This document shows, piece after piece, positions 52,424 to 60,330 of a stretch of 64,000 nt of DNA. The notes under the pieces are model-generated. The model did no database searches. It worked only from the letters and a program-made list of their open reading frames with translations, and was not told the DNA's origin. This DNA is from Lentzea sp033794685. Its GTDB lineage: Bacteria; Actinomycetota; Actinomycetes; Mycobacteriales; Pseudonocardiaceae. A program made the position numbers and the translations under genes. How positions within the stretch are numbered: the first letter of the stretch is position 1; the number at the start of each line of letters is the position of its first letter. Where the stretch lies: the NCBI GenBank assembly GCA_033794685.1, contig JARAYZ010000009.1; one strand, 5' to 3'.

Positions 52424-53929
52424 ATGCGAGTCGCGATCATCGGCGCCGGAGTCGCCGGCCTCACCACCGCGAAGGTGCTGCTGCAGGCAGGGCACGAGGT
52501 CGAGGTGTTCGACCGGACACCGGACGTCGGCGGCGTGTGGAGCCGCACGAGGCGCTACCCCGGCCTCACCACGCAGAGCCCGAAGGCCCAGTACTCGTTC
52601 TCGGACTTCCCGATGCCCAAGGACCTGCCGGAATGGCCGACCGGCGAACAGGTGCAGGCGTACCTGGAGGCATACACGTGGCACTTCGGTGTCGACGCGT
52701 GCCTGCGGCTGGAGACGACGGTGACGTCGGTCGTGCCCGTCGACGGCGTGTGGGAGTTGACCACGCACACGGGGACGACCTACCGCTACGACCGCGTGGT
52801 CGTGGCGAACGGCGTGTTCTGCGAACCGCTGGTGCCGGACTTCCCCGGCCGTGACGAGTTCGAGGCCGCCGGTGGACGGGTGCTCGCGGGCACCGAGTTC
52901 CTCGACGTCGAGGAGGCGCGGGGCAAGCACGCCCTCGTCGTCGGGTATGGCAAGTCGGCCTGCGACGTGACGGTGCCGATCAGCGGTGTCGCGGCGAGCA
53001 CGGACATCATCGCGCGACAGTTGCTGTGGAAGGTCCCTCGCAAGATCGCCGGCACCGTGAACTTCAAGATGCTGCTGCTGACGCGCATGGGCGAGGCGTT
53101 GTTCCGCTACCGGTCGCTGCGCGGGTTCGAGAAGTTCCTGCACGGCCCGGCGAACGGGATGCGGCGCTCGATGCTCAACTCGCTCGGTTCGGTGTCGGTC
53201 AAGCAGTTCGGGCTCGCGAAGCACGACCTCGTGCCGTCCGGGCAGATGGAGGACATCGTCAAGGGCGCGATCGGCCTTGCCACCGAAGGGTTCTTCGAGG
53301 GTGTCGAGTCGGGCGAGATCCGCGTGCACCGCGATCGGACGATCGCGCGGCTCAAGGCCGGTGGCGCCGAACTCTCCGACGGCACGGTGCTGCCCGCCGA
53401 CCTGGTCGTGTGCGCCACCGGATTCACGCAGGGCGTGCCGTTCCTGCCTGCCGACGTGCAGGAACGGTTGTTCGACGAGCGCGGGAACTTCGCGCTGTAC
53501 CGGCAGATCCAGCCGATCGACGTGCCGGGCCTGTACTTCAACGGCTACAACTCGTCGTTCTTCAGCCCGCTCAACGCGGAGATGGCGGCGCTGTGGATCG
53601 CGGCCGATCTGGCGGGAGCGCTCTCCCTTCCGGACGCTCGAGCGCGCCAGGCGGACGTGACCGCGCAGCTCGCGTTCATGGACGGCGCGACGAACAAGCA
53701 CCACTGCCGCGGCACGAAGATCATCCCGTTCTCGCTGAAGAACGCCGACGAGGTGCTGGCGGACCTCGGCCTGCAGATCGGCCGGATGACCCGCGCGTCG
53801 CACTGGCTCAACCCGGTCGCGCCGTCGGCGTACCGCAAGGTCACGCCCCAACTGCTCGCCCGTCTCAGTCGAATCGAGGTTGGAGACCATGGAAACCCCC
53901 GTGAAGCATCACGTCTACCGCAGCGGTGA
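52424..53929 (+). CDS. Flavin-dependent monooxygenase (FMO/Baeyer-Villiger-like)
   Basis: A 501-residue two-dinucleotide-fold flavoprotein: FAD motif IIGAGVAGLTTA at the N-terminus and NADPH motif VGYGKSACD near residue 175. The stretch between them, FPGRDEFEAAGG, sits where the FxGxxxHxxx(W/F) fingerprint is expected but has Phe in place of His, so Baeyer-Villiger activity is uncertain. ATG 52424 follows AGGAGGACCAGG. It starts a three-gene operon preceded by operator 3. Confidence 0.85.
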   Translation: MRVAIIGAGVAGLTTAKVLLQAGHEVEVFDRTPDVGGVWSRTRRYPGLTTQSPKAQYSFSDFPMPKDLPEWPTGEQVQAYLEAYTWHFGVDACLRLETTVTSVVPVDGVWELTTHTGTTYRYDRVVVANGVFCEPLVPDFPGRDEFEAAGGRVLAGTEFLDVEEARGKHALVVGYGKSACDVTVPISGVAASTDIIARQLLWKVPRKIAGTVNFKMLLLTRMGEALFRYRSLRGFEKFLHGPANGMRRSMLNSLGSVSVKQFGLAKHDLVPSGQMEDIVKGAIGLATEGFFEGVESGEIRVHRDRTIARLKAGGAELSDGTVLPADLVVCATGFTQGVPFLPADVQERLFDERGNFALYRQIQPIDVPGLYFNGYNSSFFSPLNAEMAALWIAADLAGALSLPDARARQADVTAQLAFMDGATNKHHCRGTKIIPFSLKNADEVLADLGLQIGRMTRASHWLNPVAPSAYRKVTPQLLARLSRIEVGDHGNPREASRLPQR

Positions 53930-54347
53930 GGGCACGAACGTCGGTGCGATCGGCCTGGGCATCTACACGCGGCTGACCGGCGCGGACACCCAGGGCGCCT
54001 ACTCGCTGTTCGAGTACGTGGTGCCGCCGAACCTCGGCGGGCCGCCCACGCACATCCACTCCCGCGAGGACGAGCTGTTCACGTGCGTGCAGGGACGGGT
54101 CGTGGTCGAGCTCGACGGCGAGGAGCACGTGCTGGGGCCGGGCGACTCGCTGCTGATGCCACGCGGGGTGCCGCACATGTTCCACAACCCGTTCGACGAG
54201 GAGACGCGTGTGGTGGCCGTCGTGTCGCCGCCGGGGCTGGAGAACTACTACCAGGCGTTGTCCGAGCTGCCGCCGGGGCCGCGTGACATGAAGCTGGTCG
54301 CGGAGATCATGGTGCAGCACGGGCTTTCGCTGCAGAAGAAGCCATGA
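53889..54347 (+). CDS. Cupin-domain protein
   Basis: A 152-residue single-cupin protein: PPTHIHSREDELFTCVQG is the first metal motif (H-x-H-x(n)-E) and PRGVPHMFHN the second. It resembles quercetin-dioxygenase-like cupins. ATG 53889 is preceded by GGTTGGAG; it overlaps the upstream FMO gene by 41 bp. Function within the pathway unknown. Confidence 0.8.
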   Translation: METPVKHHVYRSGEGTNVGAIGLGIYTRLTGADTQGAYSLFEYVVPPNLGGPPTHIHSREDELFTCVQGRVVVELDGEEHVLGPGDSLLMPRGVPHMFHNPFDEETRVVAVVSPPGLENYYQALSELPPGPRDMKLVAEIMVQHGLSLQKKP

Positions 54348-54703
54348 CGCGCACCGAGATGGTCGAGCGGATGTGTGCCGCGGTCGACGCCGGTGACGCC
54401 GAGGCGTTCGGTGCCTGGTTCGCATCCGACGCCACCTACGTCTTCGGCAACAACGAGCCGTTGATCGGTCGTGCCGCCGTGGTCGCCGCCACCGCTGGAG
54501 CGGCCGGAGCGTTGCCGTGGGTGCGGCACGTCGTCGACCAGGTCGCGGAGGTCGGGGACCAGCTGTTCTGCCGGTTCACGATCGAGACCGAGGCGCCGGA
54601 CGGGAAGCAGCTCGCGTTGCCGTGCGTGACGGTGATCTGGATGTCCGGCGAGGAGATCGTGGACTACCGCGTGCACATGGACATATCGCCGGCGATGGGG
54701 TGA
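54344..54703 (+). CDS. SnoaL/NTF2-like protein
   Basis: A 119-residue cone-shaped-fold protein (MVERMCAAVDAGDAEAFGAWFASDATYVFGNN), a family that includes small isomerases, hydratases and ketosteroid isomerase-like enzymes. The ATG overlaps the cupin stop by 4 bp. The last gene of this operon; a terminator follows. Confidence 0.82.
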   Translation: MTRTEMVERMCAAVDAGDAEAFGAWFASDATYVFGNNEPLIGRAAVVAATAGAAGALPWVRHVVDQVAEVGDQLFCRFTIETEAPDGKQLALPCVTVIWMSGEEIVDYRVHMDISPAMG

Positions 54704-54739
54704 AGGAGGGGCCCGGCCACTTTGACCGGGCCCCTTCTC
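54704..54739. terminator. Bidirectional terminator hairpin
   Basis: GGGGCCCGG (54708-54716) pairs with CCGGGCCCC (54726-54734), extended by GGAG/CTCC pairs. Lies between the convergent SnoaL-like and FAD hydroxylase genes. Confidence 0.85.
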
Positions 54740-56536
54740 CTACGCGGCTTGGACTTGCCGGGTGGTGGGGCGGTGCAGCCGGGCGAGGAACCGTTGGCAG
54801 GCCTCGAAGTCGAGCTCGTCGCAGCGCCAGGCGACGTGGCCGTCCGGCCTGATGACGTAGAGGGCCTGCGAGTCCGGTTCGGTGAGGCCGTAGTGCTCGA
54901 ACACCTGCCCCGAGTCGGCTCGGTGCACGCGGTCGTCCTGCCTGGCTTCGACACGGGCGACCAGGTGGCCGGAGACACCGAGTTCTCCCAGCCGGGCCGT
55001 CGTGGCGGCGATCTCGGCGGTGGTGAGGTGCTTGCGGGACAACGCGATGACGTGCAGCCGGTAGTCCTGCAGCAGGTCGAACACCTGCTCGCGGTCGTTG
55101 ATCCTGGCGTCCGGCACGCGCTGGCCCGCGAGCGGACCCTTCAGCGAGTAGAGCAGTTCGTTGACGTTGATCTCGCTGGGCCGGTAGCCGAGGCTGATCT
55201 GACTGAGCCGGTGGAACGACTTGCGGTGCGGGATCGGGGCCGCCGACATCCGTCCGACGAGGAACGGTCCCGCGGTGTCGCGCAGCCACGCCCGCCAGCC
55301 GTGCAGGCCCGCCGCGACCCGGTAGAGGCGGTCGGTGAACTTCAGCAGCCGCACGCCCGCCGGGTGCCGTTCCGCGGAGTAGGTGTCGAGCAGGTCCACG
55401 CCCTCGGTGATCGCCGCGGCGAGCTTCCAGGCGAGGTTGGCGGCGTCGTGCAGACCCGTGTTCATGCCCTGGCCGCCAGCCGGGGAGTGGATGTGGGCGG
55501 CGTCGCCGACGAGGAAACCCCGGCCGCGGCGGTAGTCGTCGACGCCGCGCAGGTGGACCTGGTAGCGGCTGGTCCAGATCGGCGCGCTGAGGGTGACGTC
55601 CAGGTTCATCGCCCTGCGCAGCTCGGCCTGGAGGGTGCCGAGGTCGAACTCGGCGTTCGGGTCGCCGAAATCGGTGACCATCACGCGTGAGGTCTCGGCG
55701 CCCTCGAGGGGCAGGAACAGGCCGATGCGGTCGCGGTTCATGAACACCCGGAAGTGCGCGTGGTCGAGCGGCCACTCGACCCTGCAGTCGGCCAGGAGGT
55801 AGCGCTGGCCGTACTTGTCGCCGTCGAAGGCGAGGCCGAGCTGCTGCCGGACGGTGCTGTGGGCGCCGTCCGCTCCGACGACGTACTGGGCGGTGATGGT
55901 GCGCTCGCCGAGGACCGCGGTGACGGCGTCGTCGGTCTGGCGCAGTTGCGTCAGCCTCGTGTCGCGGCGGACCGTGACGCCGTGCCGGGCGAGGTCCCGG
56001 AGCAGCACCTCCTCCACTTCGGACTGCGGTGCCATCAGGATGAACTGGTACGGCGTGGTCGCGGCCTTCGCGCGGTCGAAGTCGAGGCCGCCGACGTGCC
56101 TACCCCTGATGTGGAAGCGGATACCGGTCGTGACGACGCCGCGTCCGAGCAGTTCGTCGGCCAGTCCGATGCTTCTGAACAGCTCGATCGTGCGGGCCTG
56201 GACGGCGAACGCCCTCGACTCCGTGGCCGGCCCGGCGTTGGCGTCGACCACGCAGACCTTGACGCCCTGGCGGACCAGCAACGCCGCTGTCATCAGCCCG
56301 CTCGGACCGGCGCCGACGACGAGCACGTCGCAGTCGTGGCGGGCCGCCCGTGCCCCGGTGGTCTTCGGTGGGGCGACCGTGGGTTTCGGGCGGGTTCGCG
56401 ACTTGCCGAGACCAGCCAGGAACCCGCCGCCGGGACGGGCGGTGACCTGCGGCAGCGGGTTACCGGTGAGCCTGCCCCACATCCCGCGGGTGAGCAGGAA
56501 GAGCAGGGTGACGACGGCGAAGATCAACAGGCCCAC
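54740..56536 (-). CDS. mhpA: FAD-dependent aromatic hydroxylase with N-terminal membrane anchor (MhpA-like)
   Basis: A 598-residue class A flavoprotein hydroxylase: FAD motif VVGAGPSGLMTAALL near residue 72, DG motif GADGAHSTVR, and GDAAHIHSPAGGQGMNTGLHDAANLAWKL. A C-terminal thioredoxin-like part follows. The first 17 residues (GLLIFAVVTLLFLLT) form a probable membrane helix, joined by a Pro/Lys-rich linker; cytosolic MhpA enzymes lack it. It would hydroxylate a phenolic substrate to the catechol cleaved by the LigB dioxygenase. GTG 56536; it is co-transcribed with the ABM gene. Confidence 0.85.
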   Translation of the reverse strand: MGLLIFAVVTLLFLLTRGMWGRLTGNPLPQVTARPGGGFLAGLGKSRTRPKPTVAPPKTTGARAARHDCDVLVVGAGPSGLMTAALLVRQGVKVCVVDANAGPATESRAFAVQARTIELFRSIGLADELLGRGVVTTGIRFHIRGRHVGGLDFDRAKAATTPYQFILMAPQSEVEEVLLRDLARHGVTVRRDTRLTQLRQTDDAVTAVLGERTITAQYVVGADGAHSTVRQQLGLAFDGDKYGQRYLLADCRVEWPLDHAHFRVFMNRDRIGLFLPLEGAETSRVMVTDFGDPNAEFDLGTLQAELRRAMNLDVTLSAPIWTSRYQVHLRGVDDYRRGRGFLVGDAAHIHSPAGGQGMNTGLHDAANLAWKLAAAITEGVDLLDTYSAERHPAGVRLLKFTDRLYRVAAGLHGWRAWLRDTAGPFLVGRMSAAPIPHRKSFHRLSQISLGYRPSEINVNELLYSLKGPLAGQRVPDARINDREQVFDLLQDYRLHVIALSRKHLTTAEIAATTARLGELGVSGHLVARVEARQDDRVHRADSGQVFEHYGLTEPDSQALYVIRPDGHVAWRCDELDFEACQRFLARLHRPTTRQVQAA

Positions 56537-56539
56537 GGC

Positions 56540-56896
56540 TCACCTCACCGCCGGCAGGGTGCTGGACATGCGCAGGAACTGCTGCCGCAACGGGCCCGCG
56601 ACCAGCGGCTGGATCGCCTGAACGAACTCGTGGACGTACGGCTCGGCGAGGTGCTTCTCCAGGTCCTGCTTCGACCGGAACACCTCGTAGATCACGAACT
56701 GCGACCGGTCCGCGCGGTCGCGGTGGACGTGGAACTCGATCGAGCCCTCTTCGGCGCGCAACGGCTCGACGAGGCCGAGGATCAACGCCTCGACCTGGTC
56801 CTCACAGCCCGGCTTGGCCTGGCAGAAACCGAGGTGGGTGTACGGCCCGGTCTCATCGGCGTCCGGCTCGGGCAGGACGACTCGCGCGTCGCTCAT
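56540..56896 (-). CDS. Antibiotic biosynthesis monooxygenase (ABM) domain protein
   Basis: A 118-residue dimeric ferredoxin-like protein (LIEPL-type core: EEGSIEFHVHRDRADRSQFVIYEVFRSKQDLEKHL). Such proteins act as small cofactorless monooxygenases or partners of larger ones; here it is encoded just before the FAD hydroxylase. ATG 56896 follows GGAGACCCG. Operator 4 lies 70 bp upstream. Confidence 0.85.
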   Translation of the reverse strand: MSDARVVLPEPDADETGPYTHLGFCQAKPGCEDQVEALILGLVEPLRAEEGSIEFHVHRDRADRSQFVIYEVFRSKQDLEKHLAEPYVHEFVQAIQPLVAGPLRQQFLRMSSTLPAVR

Positions 56897-56965
56897 CGGG
56901 TCTCCTCAACTGCTCAACGGATGGTGAATTCACCATCGCAGTCAGCGAGAGCCCGGTCACAGCGG

Positions 56966-56986
56966 GAGTCCCAGCGAGCGGGACCC
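56966..56986. promoter_or_regulatory. Operator 4 of the catabolic island
   Basis: GAGTCCC (56966-56972), 7-bp spacer, GGGACCC (56980-56986), with one mismatch from the perfect inverted repeat. Upstream of the ABM-FAD hydroxylase operon. Confidence 0.7.
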
Positions 56987-56997
56987 GTCGCCCCTTA

Positions 56998-57063
56998 TGC
57001 AAAAGACGTTTGCGGTCGTCCGCAAACGTCTTTTGCACAACCGATATATCGGATATTGGATAT
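56998..57063. repeat. Composite repeat R7
   Basis: A 40-bp palindrome (56998-57037) equal to that of R4 and R6 except for one central base (A to T), then AT box CCGATATATCGG with an added GATATTGGATAT (57041-57063). A related AGACCTGGTCAGG follows at about 57073-57085. It separates the ABM operon from pfkA, immediately after operator 4. Confidence 0.92.
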
Positions 57064-57098
57064 TGCCAGATCAGACCTGGTCAGGCCCTGGATCGGAC

Positions 57099-58127
57099 TC
57101 AGGCGCCGAAGAAGACCTCGGCCTCTTCGTAGCGCTCCGTCGGGACGGTCTTGAGCTCCGCGGTCGCCTCGGACAGCTTCACGCGCACGATGTCGGTGCC
57201 GCGCAGCGCGACCATCGTGCCGAAGTCACCGGCGGCGACGGCGTCGACGGCGTGCAGGCCGAAGCGGGTCGCGAGGACGCGGTCGTAGGCGGTCGGCGTG
57301 CCACCGCGCTGGATGTGGCCGAGGACGGCCGCGCGGGACTCCTTGCCGGTGCGGTCCGCGATCTCCTCCGCGAGCCACTGGCCGACGCCGCCGAGGCGGA
57401 CGTGACCGAAGGCGTCGCGCTCACCGGAGTGCAGCACCTCGGCGCCACCCTCGGGGATCGCACCCTCGGCGACGACGATGATCGGCGCGAACTCGCTCTC
57501 GAAGCGGCGCTCGACGTGCTCGACGACCTTGTCGACGTTGAACGGGCGCTCCGGGACGAGGATGACGTTCGCGCCACCCGCGAGACCCGAGTGCAGCGCG
57601 ATCCAGCCGGCGTGACGGCCCATGACCTCGACGACGAGCGCACGGTGGTGCGACTCGGCCGTGGTGCGCAGGCGGTCGATGGCCTCGGTCGCGATGTGGA
57701 CGGCCGTGTCGAAGCCGAACGTGTAGTCCGTGGCGCCGAGGTCGTTGTCGATCGTCTTCGGCACACCCACGACGCCGATGCCGTCGTCGGTCAGGCGCTT
57801 GGCGACACCGAGGGTGTCCTCGCCGCCGATCGCGATGATGGCGTCGATCTGGTTCTCCGCGATGGTCTCGCGGATCCGGTCGACACCGCCCTCGACCTTG
57901 TAGGGGTTCGTGCGCGACGAGCCCAGGATGGTGCCACCGCGGGTCAGGATCTCCTCGACGTCCGCGAGGTCGATCGACTTGGTGAGGTTCTCGATCGGGC
58001 CCTGCCACCCGTTGCGGAACCCGACGATCTCCCAGCCGTGCGCCTTGATCCCCTTGCGGACAACGGCCCGGATCACAGCGTTCAGACCGGGGCAGTCACC
58101 ACCGCCAGTGAGCACACCGATGCGCAT
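57099..58127 (-). CDS. pfkA: 6-phosphofructokinase, PPi-type residue pattern
   Basis: A 342-residue group III phosphofructokinase that phosphorylates fructose 6-phosphate: GGGDCPGLNAVIR, PKTIDNDL and EVMGRHAGWIAL. With ATG 58127 the diagnostic residues fall at their standard numbers: Asp104 (GGEDT) and Lys124 (PKTIDND). ATP-dependent actinobacterial enzymes have Gly104; Asp104 with Lys124 is the pattern of PPi-dependent enzymes. The phosphoryl donor is therefore probably pyrophosphate, by inference. ATG 58139 is in frame but gives non-family residues. Confidence 0.9.
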   Translation of the reverse strand: MRIGVLTGGGDCPGLNAVIRAVVRKGIKAHGWEIVGFRNGWQGPIENLTKSIDLADVEEILTRGGTILGSSRTNPYKVEGGVDRIRETIAENQIDAIIAIGGEDTLGVAKRLTDDGIGVVGVPKTIDNDLGATDYTFGFDTAVHIATEAIDRLRTTAESHHRALVVEVMGRHAGWIALHSGLAGGANVILVPERPFNVDKVVEHVERRFESEFAPIIVVAEGAIPEGGAEVLHSGERDAFGHVRLGGVGQWLAEEIADRTGKESRAAVLGHIQRGGTPTAYDRVLATRFGLHAVDAVAAGDFGTMVALRGTDIVRVKLSEATAELKTVPTERYEEAEVFFGA

Positions 58128-58202
58128 CTGCTTCCCCATCTCTCGTGTTCTGTGTCACGCAGACTTTCACGAGCTGTATCGGTGCAGCAACGCGGGTCTC
58201 AC

Positions 58203-58715
58203 TTACCGGACGGGAAAGCCGATTTTCTGCCGCTGTTCCTCGATGACCTTCCAGCGCGCGAGGTTGTGCCGTGCGTCGGCGAGGGCGTCGTGGGCGTCCA
58301 CCGGAGGGGCCGGCAGCTTGGGGCGGCCGACGTCGTCCCAGCGTTGCCGCAGGTCCCGGGTGAACCGGGGCAGCGAGCGCGGCAACGCGGGCATCGCACC
58401 CCACAGCTGCGCCAGCGCCACGTGGTCGTAGGCGGCGAACCACGCCCACAGCTCGACCTCGTCGCGTGCGGCGTTGCGGGCGCCGAGGAAGTCGAGCAGG
58501 TCCTCGCGGATGCGGGCACGGCTGCGCCACGCCTTGTCCGCGGGCGAGGGCAGCTGGTTGAGGACGTTCTGCCGCACCCACGGCCCCGCGCGATCGGGGT
58601 CGAACTCGGTGGACACGGCGTAGAACTCGCGGCCTTCCTCGTCGACCACGCCGATCGACACGAGGTCGATGGTCAGCCCGTCCTCGATGAACTCACAGTC
58701 GTAGAAAAACCGCAC
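58203..58715 (-). CDS. Polyadenylate-specific 3'-exoribonuclease (RNase AS)
   Basis: A 170-residue DEDDh exonuclease. Acidic residues lie in FFYDCEFIEDG (Asp6, Glu8) and DALADARHN (the final Asp and His). It corresponds to Rv2179c, RNase AS, which trims adenylate-rich RNA. It is the gene that follows aroG in mycobacteria; here about 14 kb separates them. ATG 58715. Confidence 0.9.
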   Translation of the reverse strand: MRFFYDCEFIEDGLTIDLVSIGVVDEEGREFYAVSTEFDPDRAGPWVRQNVLNQLPSPADKAWRSRARIREDLLDFLGARNAARDEVELWAWFAAYDHVALAQLWGAMPALPRSLPRFTRDLRQRWDDVGRPKLPAPPVDAHDALADARHNLARWKVIEEQRQKIGFPVR

Positions 58716-58736
58716 CGCGACACCCTAGGGGTGCGG

Positions 58737-59471
58737 TCAGCTCGCCTTCTTCTCGGGCACCCGGTCGCTCTTCTTGCCCTGTTCGGGCACGTCGGCCGTC
58801 TGCTCCTTGGCCTTCGCCGCGTAGACGTCGACGTACTCCTGCCCGGAGAGCTCCATCAGCGCGTACATGATCTCGTCGGTGATGGACCGCAGCACGAACC
58901 TGTCACCCGACAGGCCCTCGTAGCGGGAGAAGTCGAGCGGCTTGCCGATCTTGATGCGGATCGGGTGCGGCTTCCACATCCTGGAGCCGATGGGGTTCGC
59001 CTTGTCCGTGCCGAACATCGCCACCGGGATGACCGGCGCACCGGACTCCAGCGCGATCCACGCGACACCGACCTTGCCCTTGTAGAGGCGGGCGTCGGGC
59101 GAGCGCGTGCCCTCGGGGTAGATGCCGAGCAGCTTGCCCTCGCGCACGATCCGCACGCCGGTGTCGAGCGCTCCCTGCGCGGCGGACGCGCTGGACCGGT
59201 CGATCGGCACCTGGCCGACGCCGGAGAAGAACCACTTCTGCAGCTTGCCCTTGATCCCGGTGCCGGTGAAGTACTCGATCTTGGCGGGGAATGTCATGCG
59301 CCGCGACAGCATCAGCGGCAGGAAGAAGGAGTCCGACACGGCGAGGTGGTTGCTCGCCAGGATCGCTCCGCCCTCCTTCGGGATGTTCTCGGCGCCCTCG
59401 ATGATCTTCGGCTGGAAGAACAGCCGCAGAATCGGTCCCAGGAGGACGTGCTTCATCAACCAGTACAGCAC
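58737..59471 (-). CDS. plsC: 1-acyl-sn-glycerol-3-phosphate acyltransferase
   Basis: A 244-residue PlsC-type acyltransferase that makes phosphatidic acid. The catalytic motif is SNHLAVSD (the usual NHxxxxD), followed by GVGQVPIDR and the YPEGTRSPD substrate motif. GTG 59471 gives the typical start MLYWLMKHVLLGPILR with AGGGAGG upstream; the long frame further upstream is not coding. Equivalent to Rv2182c in the conserved neighbourhood. Confidence 0.88.
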   Translation of the reverse strand: MLYWLMKHVLLGPILRLFFQPKIIEGAENIPKEGGAILASNHLAVSDSFFLPLMLSRRMTFPAKIEYFTGTGIKGKLQKWFFSGVGQVPIDRSSASAAQGALDTGVRIVREGKLLGIYPEGTRSPDARLYKGKVGVAWIALESGAPVIPVAMFGTDKANPIGSRMWKPHPIRIKIGKPLDFSRYEGLSGDRFVLRSITDEIMYALMELSGQEYVDVYAAKAKEQTADVPEQGKKSDRVPEKKAS

Positions 59472-59692
59472 CTTGGGAAGCGCCTCCCTTAAGACCCCGC
59501 GAACCTTGATCCCGACATTCAGCCTACGGAGCCGACCGCACCTCACACAACGAGTCCCAGTTTTAGGCGTCAAGACCATGTCGGACGACCGGTTCCGGGA
59601 GCGTGACTGGGCCGACTGCCGTAACCCGCAACACATCCCGCTCGTGCAACGATGTGGGGTCAGAGGGTTGCGGCTTTGTGGAGAGGCTCTGG

Positions 59693-60160
59693 ATGAACGC
59701 CCGGCGCGACTCGACCGACGGACCGGAGAACGTCGACGAGCTCTTTGCCGAGATCGTCGCGGGTCTCGAGCGGGACGGGGTCGGCAAGGACTGGCTCGAC
59801 CTCGACGAGGCGAGCCCGGAGAACGGGCACGGCGAGCCCGAGCCACGTACGGTCGTGGCGGACGACCCCACGCCGGACCCCGTCGACGAGCCCGAACTCC
59901 GAGATCCCGCCGACGAGGACCACTACGTCCCGCCGGAGCCGCCGCCGTTCCCGGTGCTGCGCGCTTCGACGTTCGCGGCCCTCGGCCTGTTCGTCCTGGG
60001 CATCCTGCTCCTGGTCGCACCCGGCATCTTCGGCCTGCAGTCGCGCATCGGCACGCCGCTGTCGCTGGTGGCGTTGTGCGCGGGTGTCGGCTGGCTGATC
60101 CTGCGCATGCGCAACACCCCTCCGCCGGACTCGGGATGGGACGACGGCGCCCAGGTGTAA
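59693..60160 (+). CDS. Membrane protein, Rv2183c-like
   Basis: A 155-residue protein with an acidic, Pro-rich cytoplasmic N-terminus (about 90 residues) and two transmembrane helices (ASTFAALGLFVLGILLLVAPGIF and LSLVALCAGVGWLIL). Position beside the acyltransferase matches Rv2183c. Function unknown. ATG 59693 is preceded by GGAGAGG. Confidence 0.75.
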   Translation: MNARRDSTDGPENVDELFAEIVAGLERDGVGKDWLDLDEASPENGHGEPEPRTVVADDPTPDPVDEPELRDPADEDHYVPPEPPPFPVLRASTFAALGLFVLGILLLVAPGIFGLQSRIGTPLSLVALCAGVGWLILRMRNTPPPDSGWDDGAQV

Positions 60161-60204
60161 CGACGTGATAACGGCCACTCAAACCTTCAGATAACGATTG
60201 GGTC

Positions 60205-60330
60205 ATGCCTACCGTGTCCGGCATGGACCAGATGCAGCACCTGATGATGGCCCGCGCCATGGCGACCCTGAGCAAGAAGGACGCGGCCAAGCGCCGTCGT
60301 CCGCGCATCCTGCGCCTGCTCGGCCGTTAG
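60205..60330 (+). CDS. Small basic protein
   Basis: A 41-residue frame, MPTVSGMDQMQHLMMARAM... ending KRRRPRILRLLGR, rich in Met and Arg. No family recognised. An AT-rich CAGATAACGATT lies just before the start and could be a -10, but no clear ribosome-binding site is seen. Codon use is consistent with a coding sequence. It sits in an otherwise empty gap. Confidence 0.45.
   Translation: MPTVSGMDQMQHLMMARAMATLSKKDAAKRRRPRILRLLGR

Noticed and set aside
44784..57063. Composite transposon with R6 and R7 as ends
   Set aside because: R6 and R7 are short, differ in arrangement at the outer edge, and no transposase or target-site duplication was seen. The bracketing is reported only as an observation.
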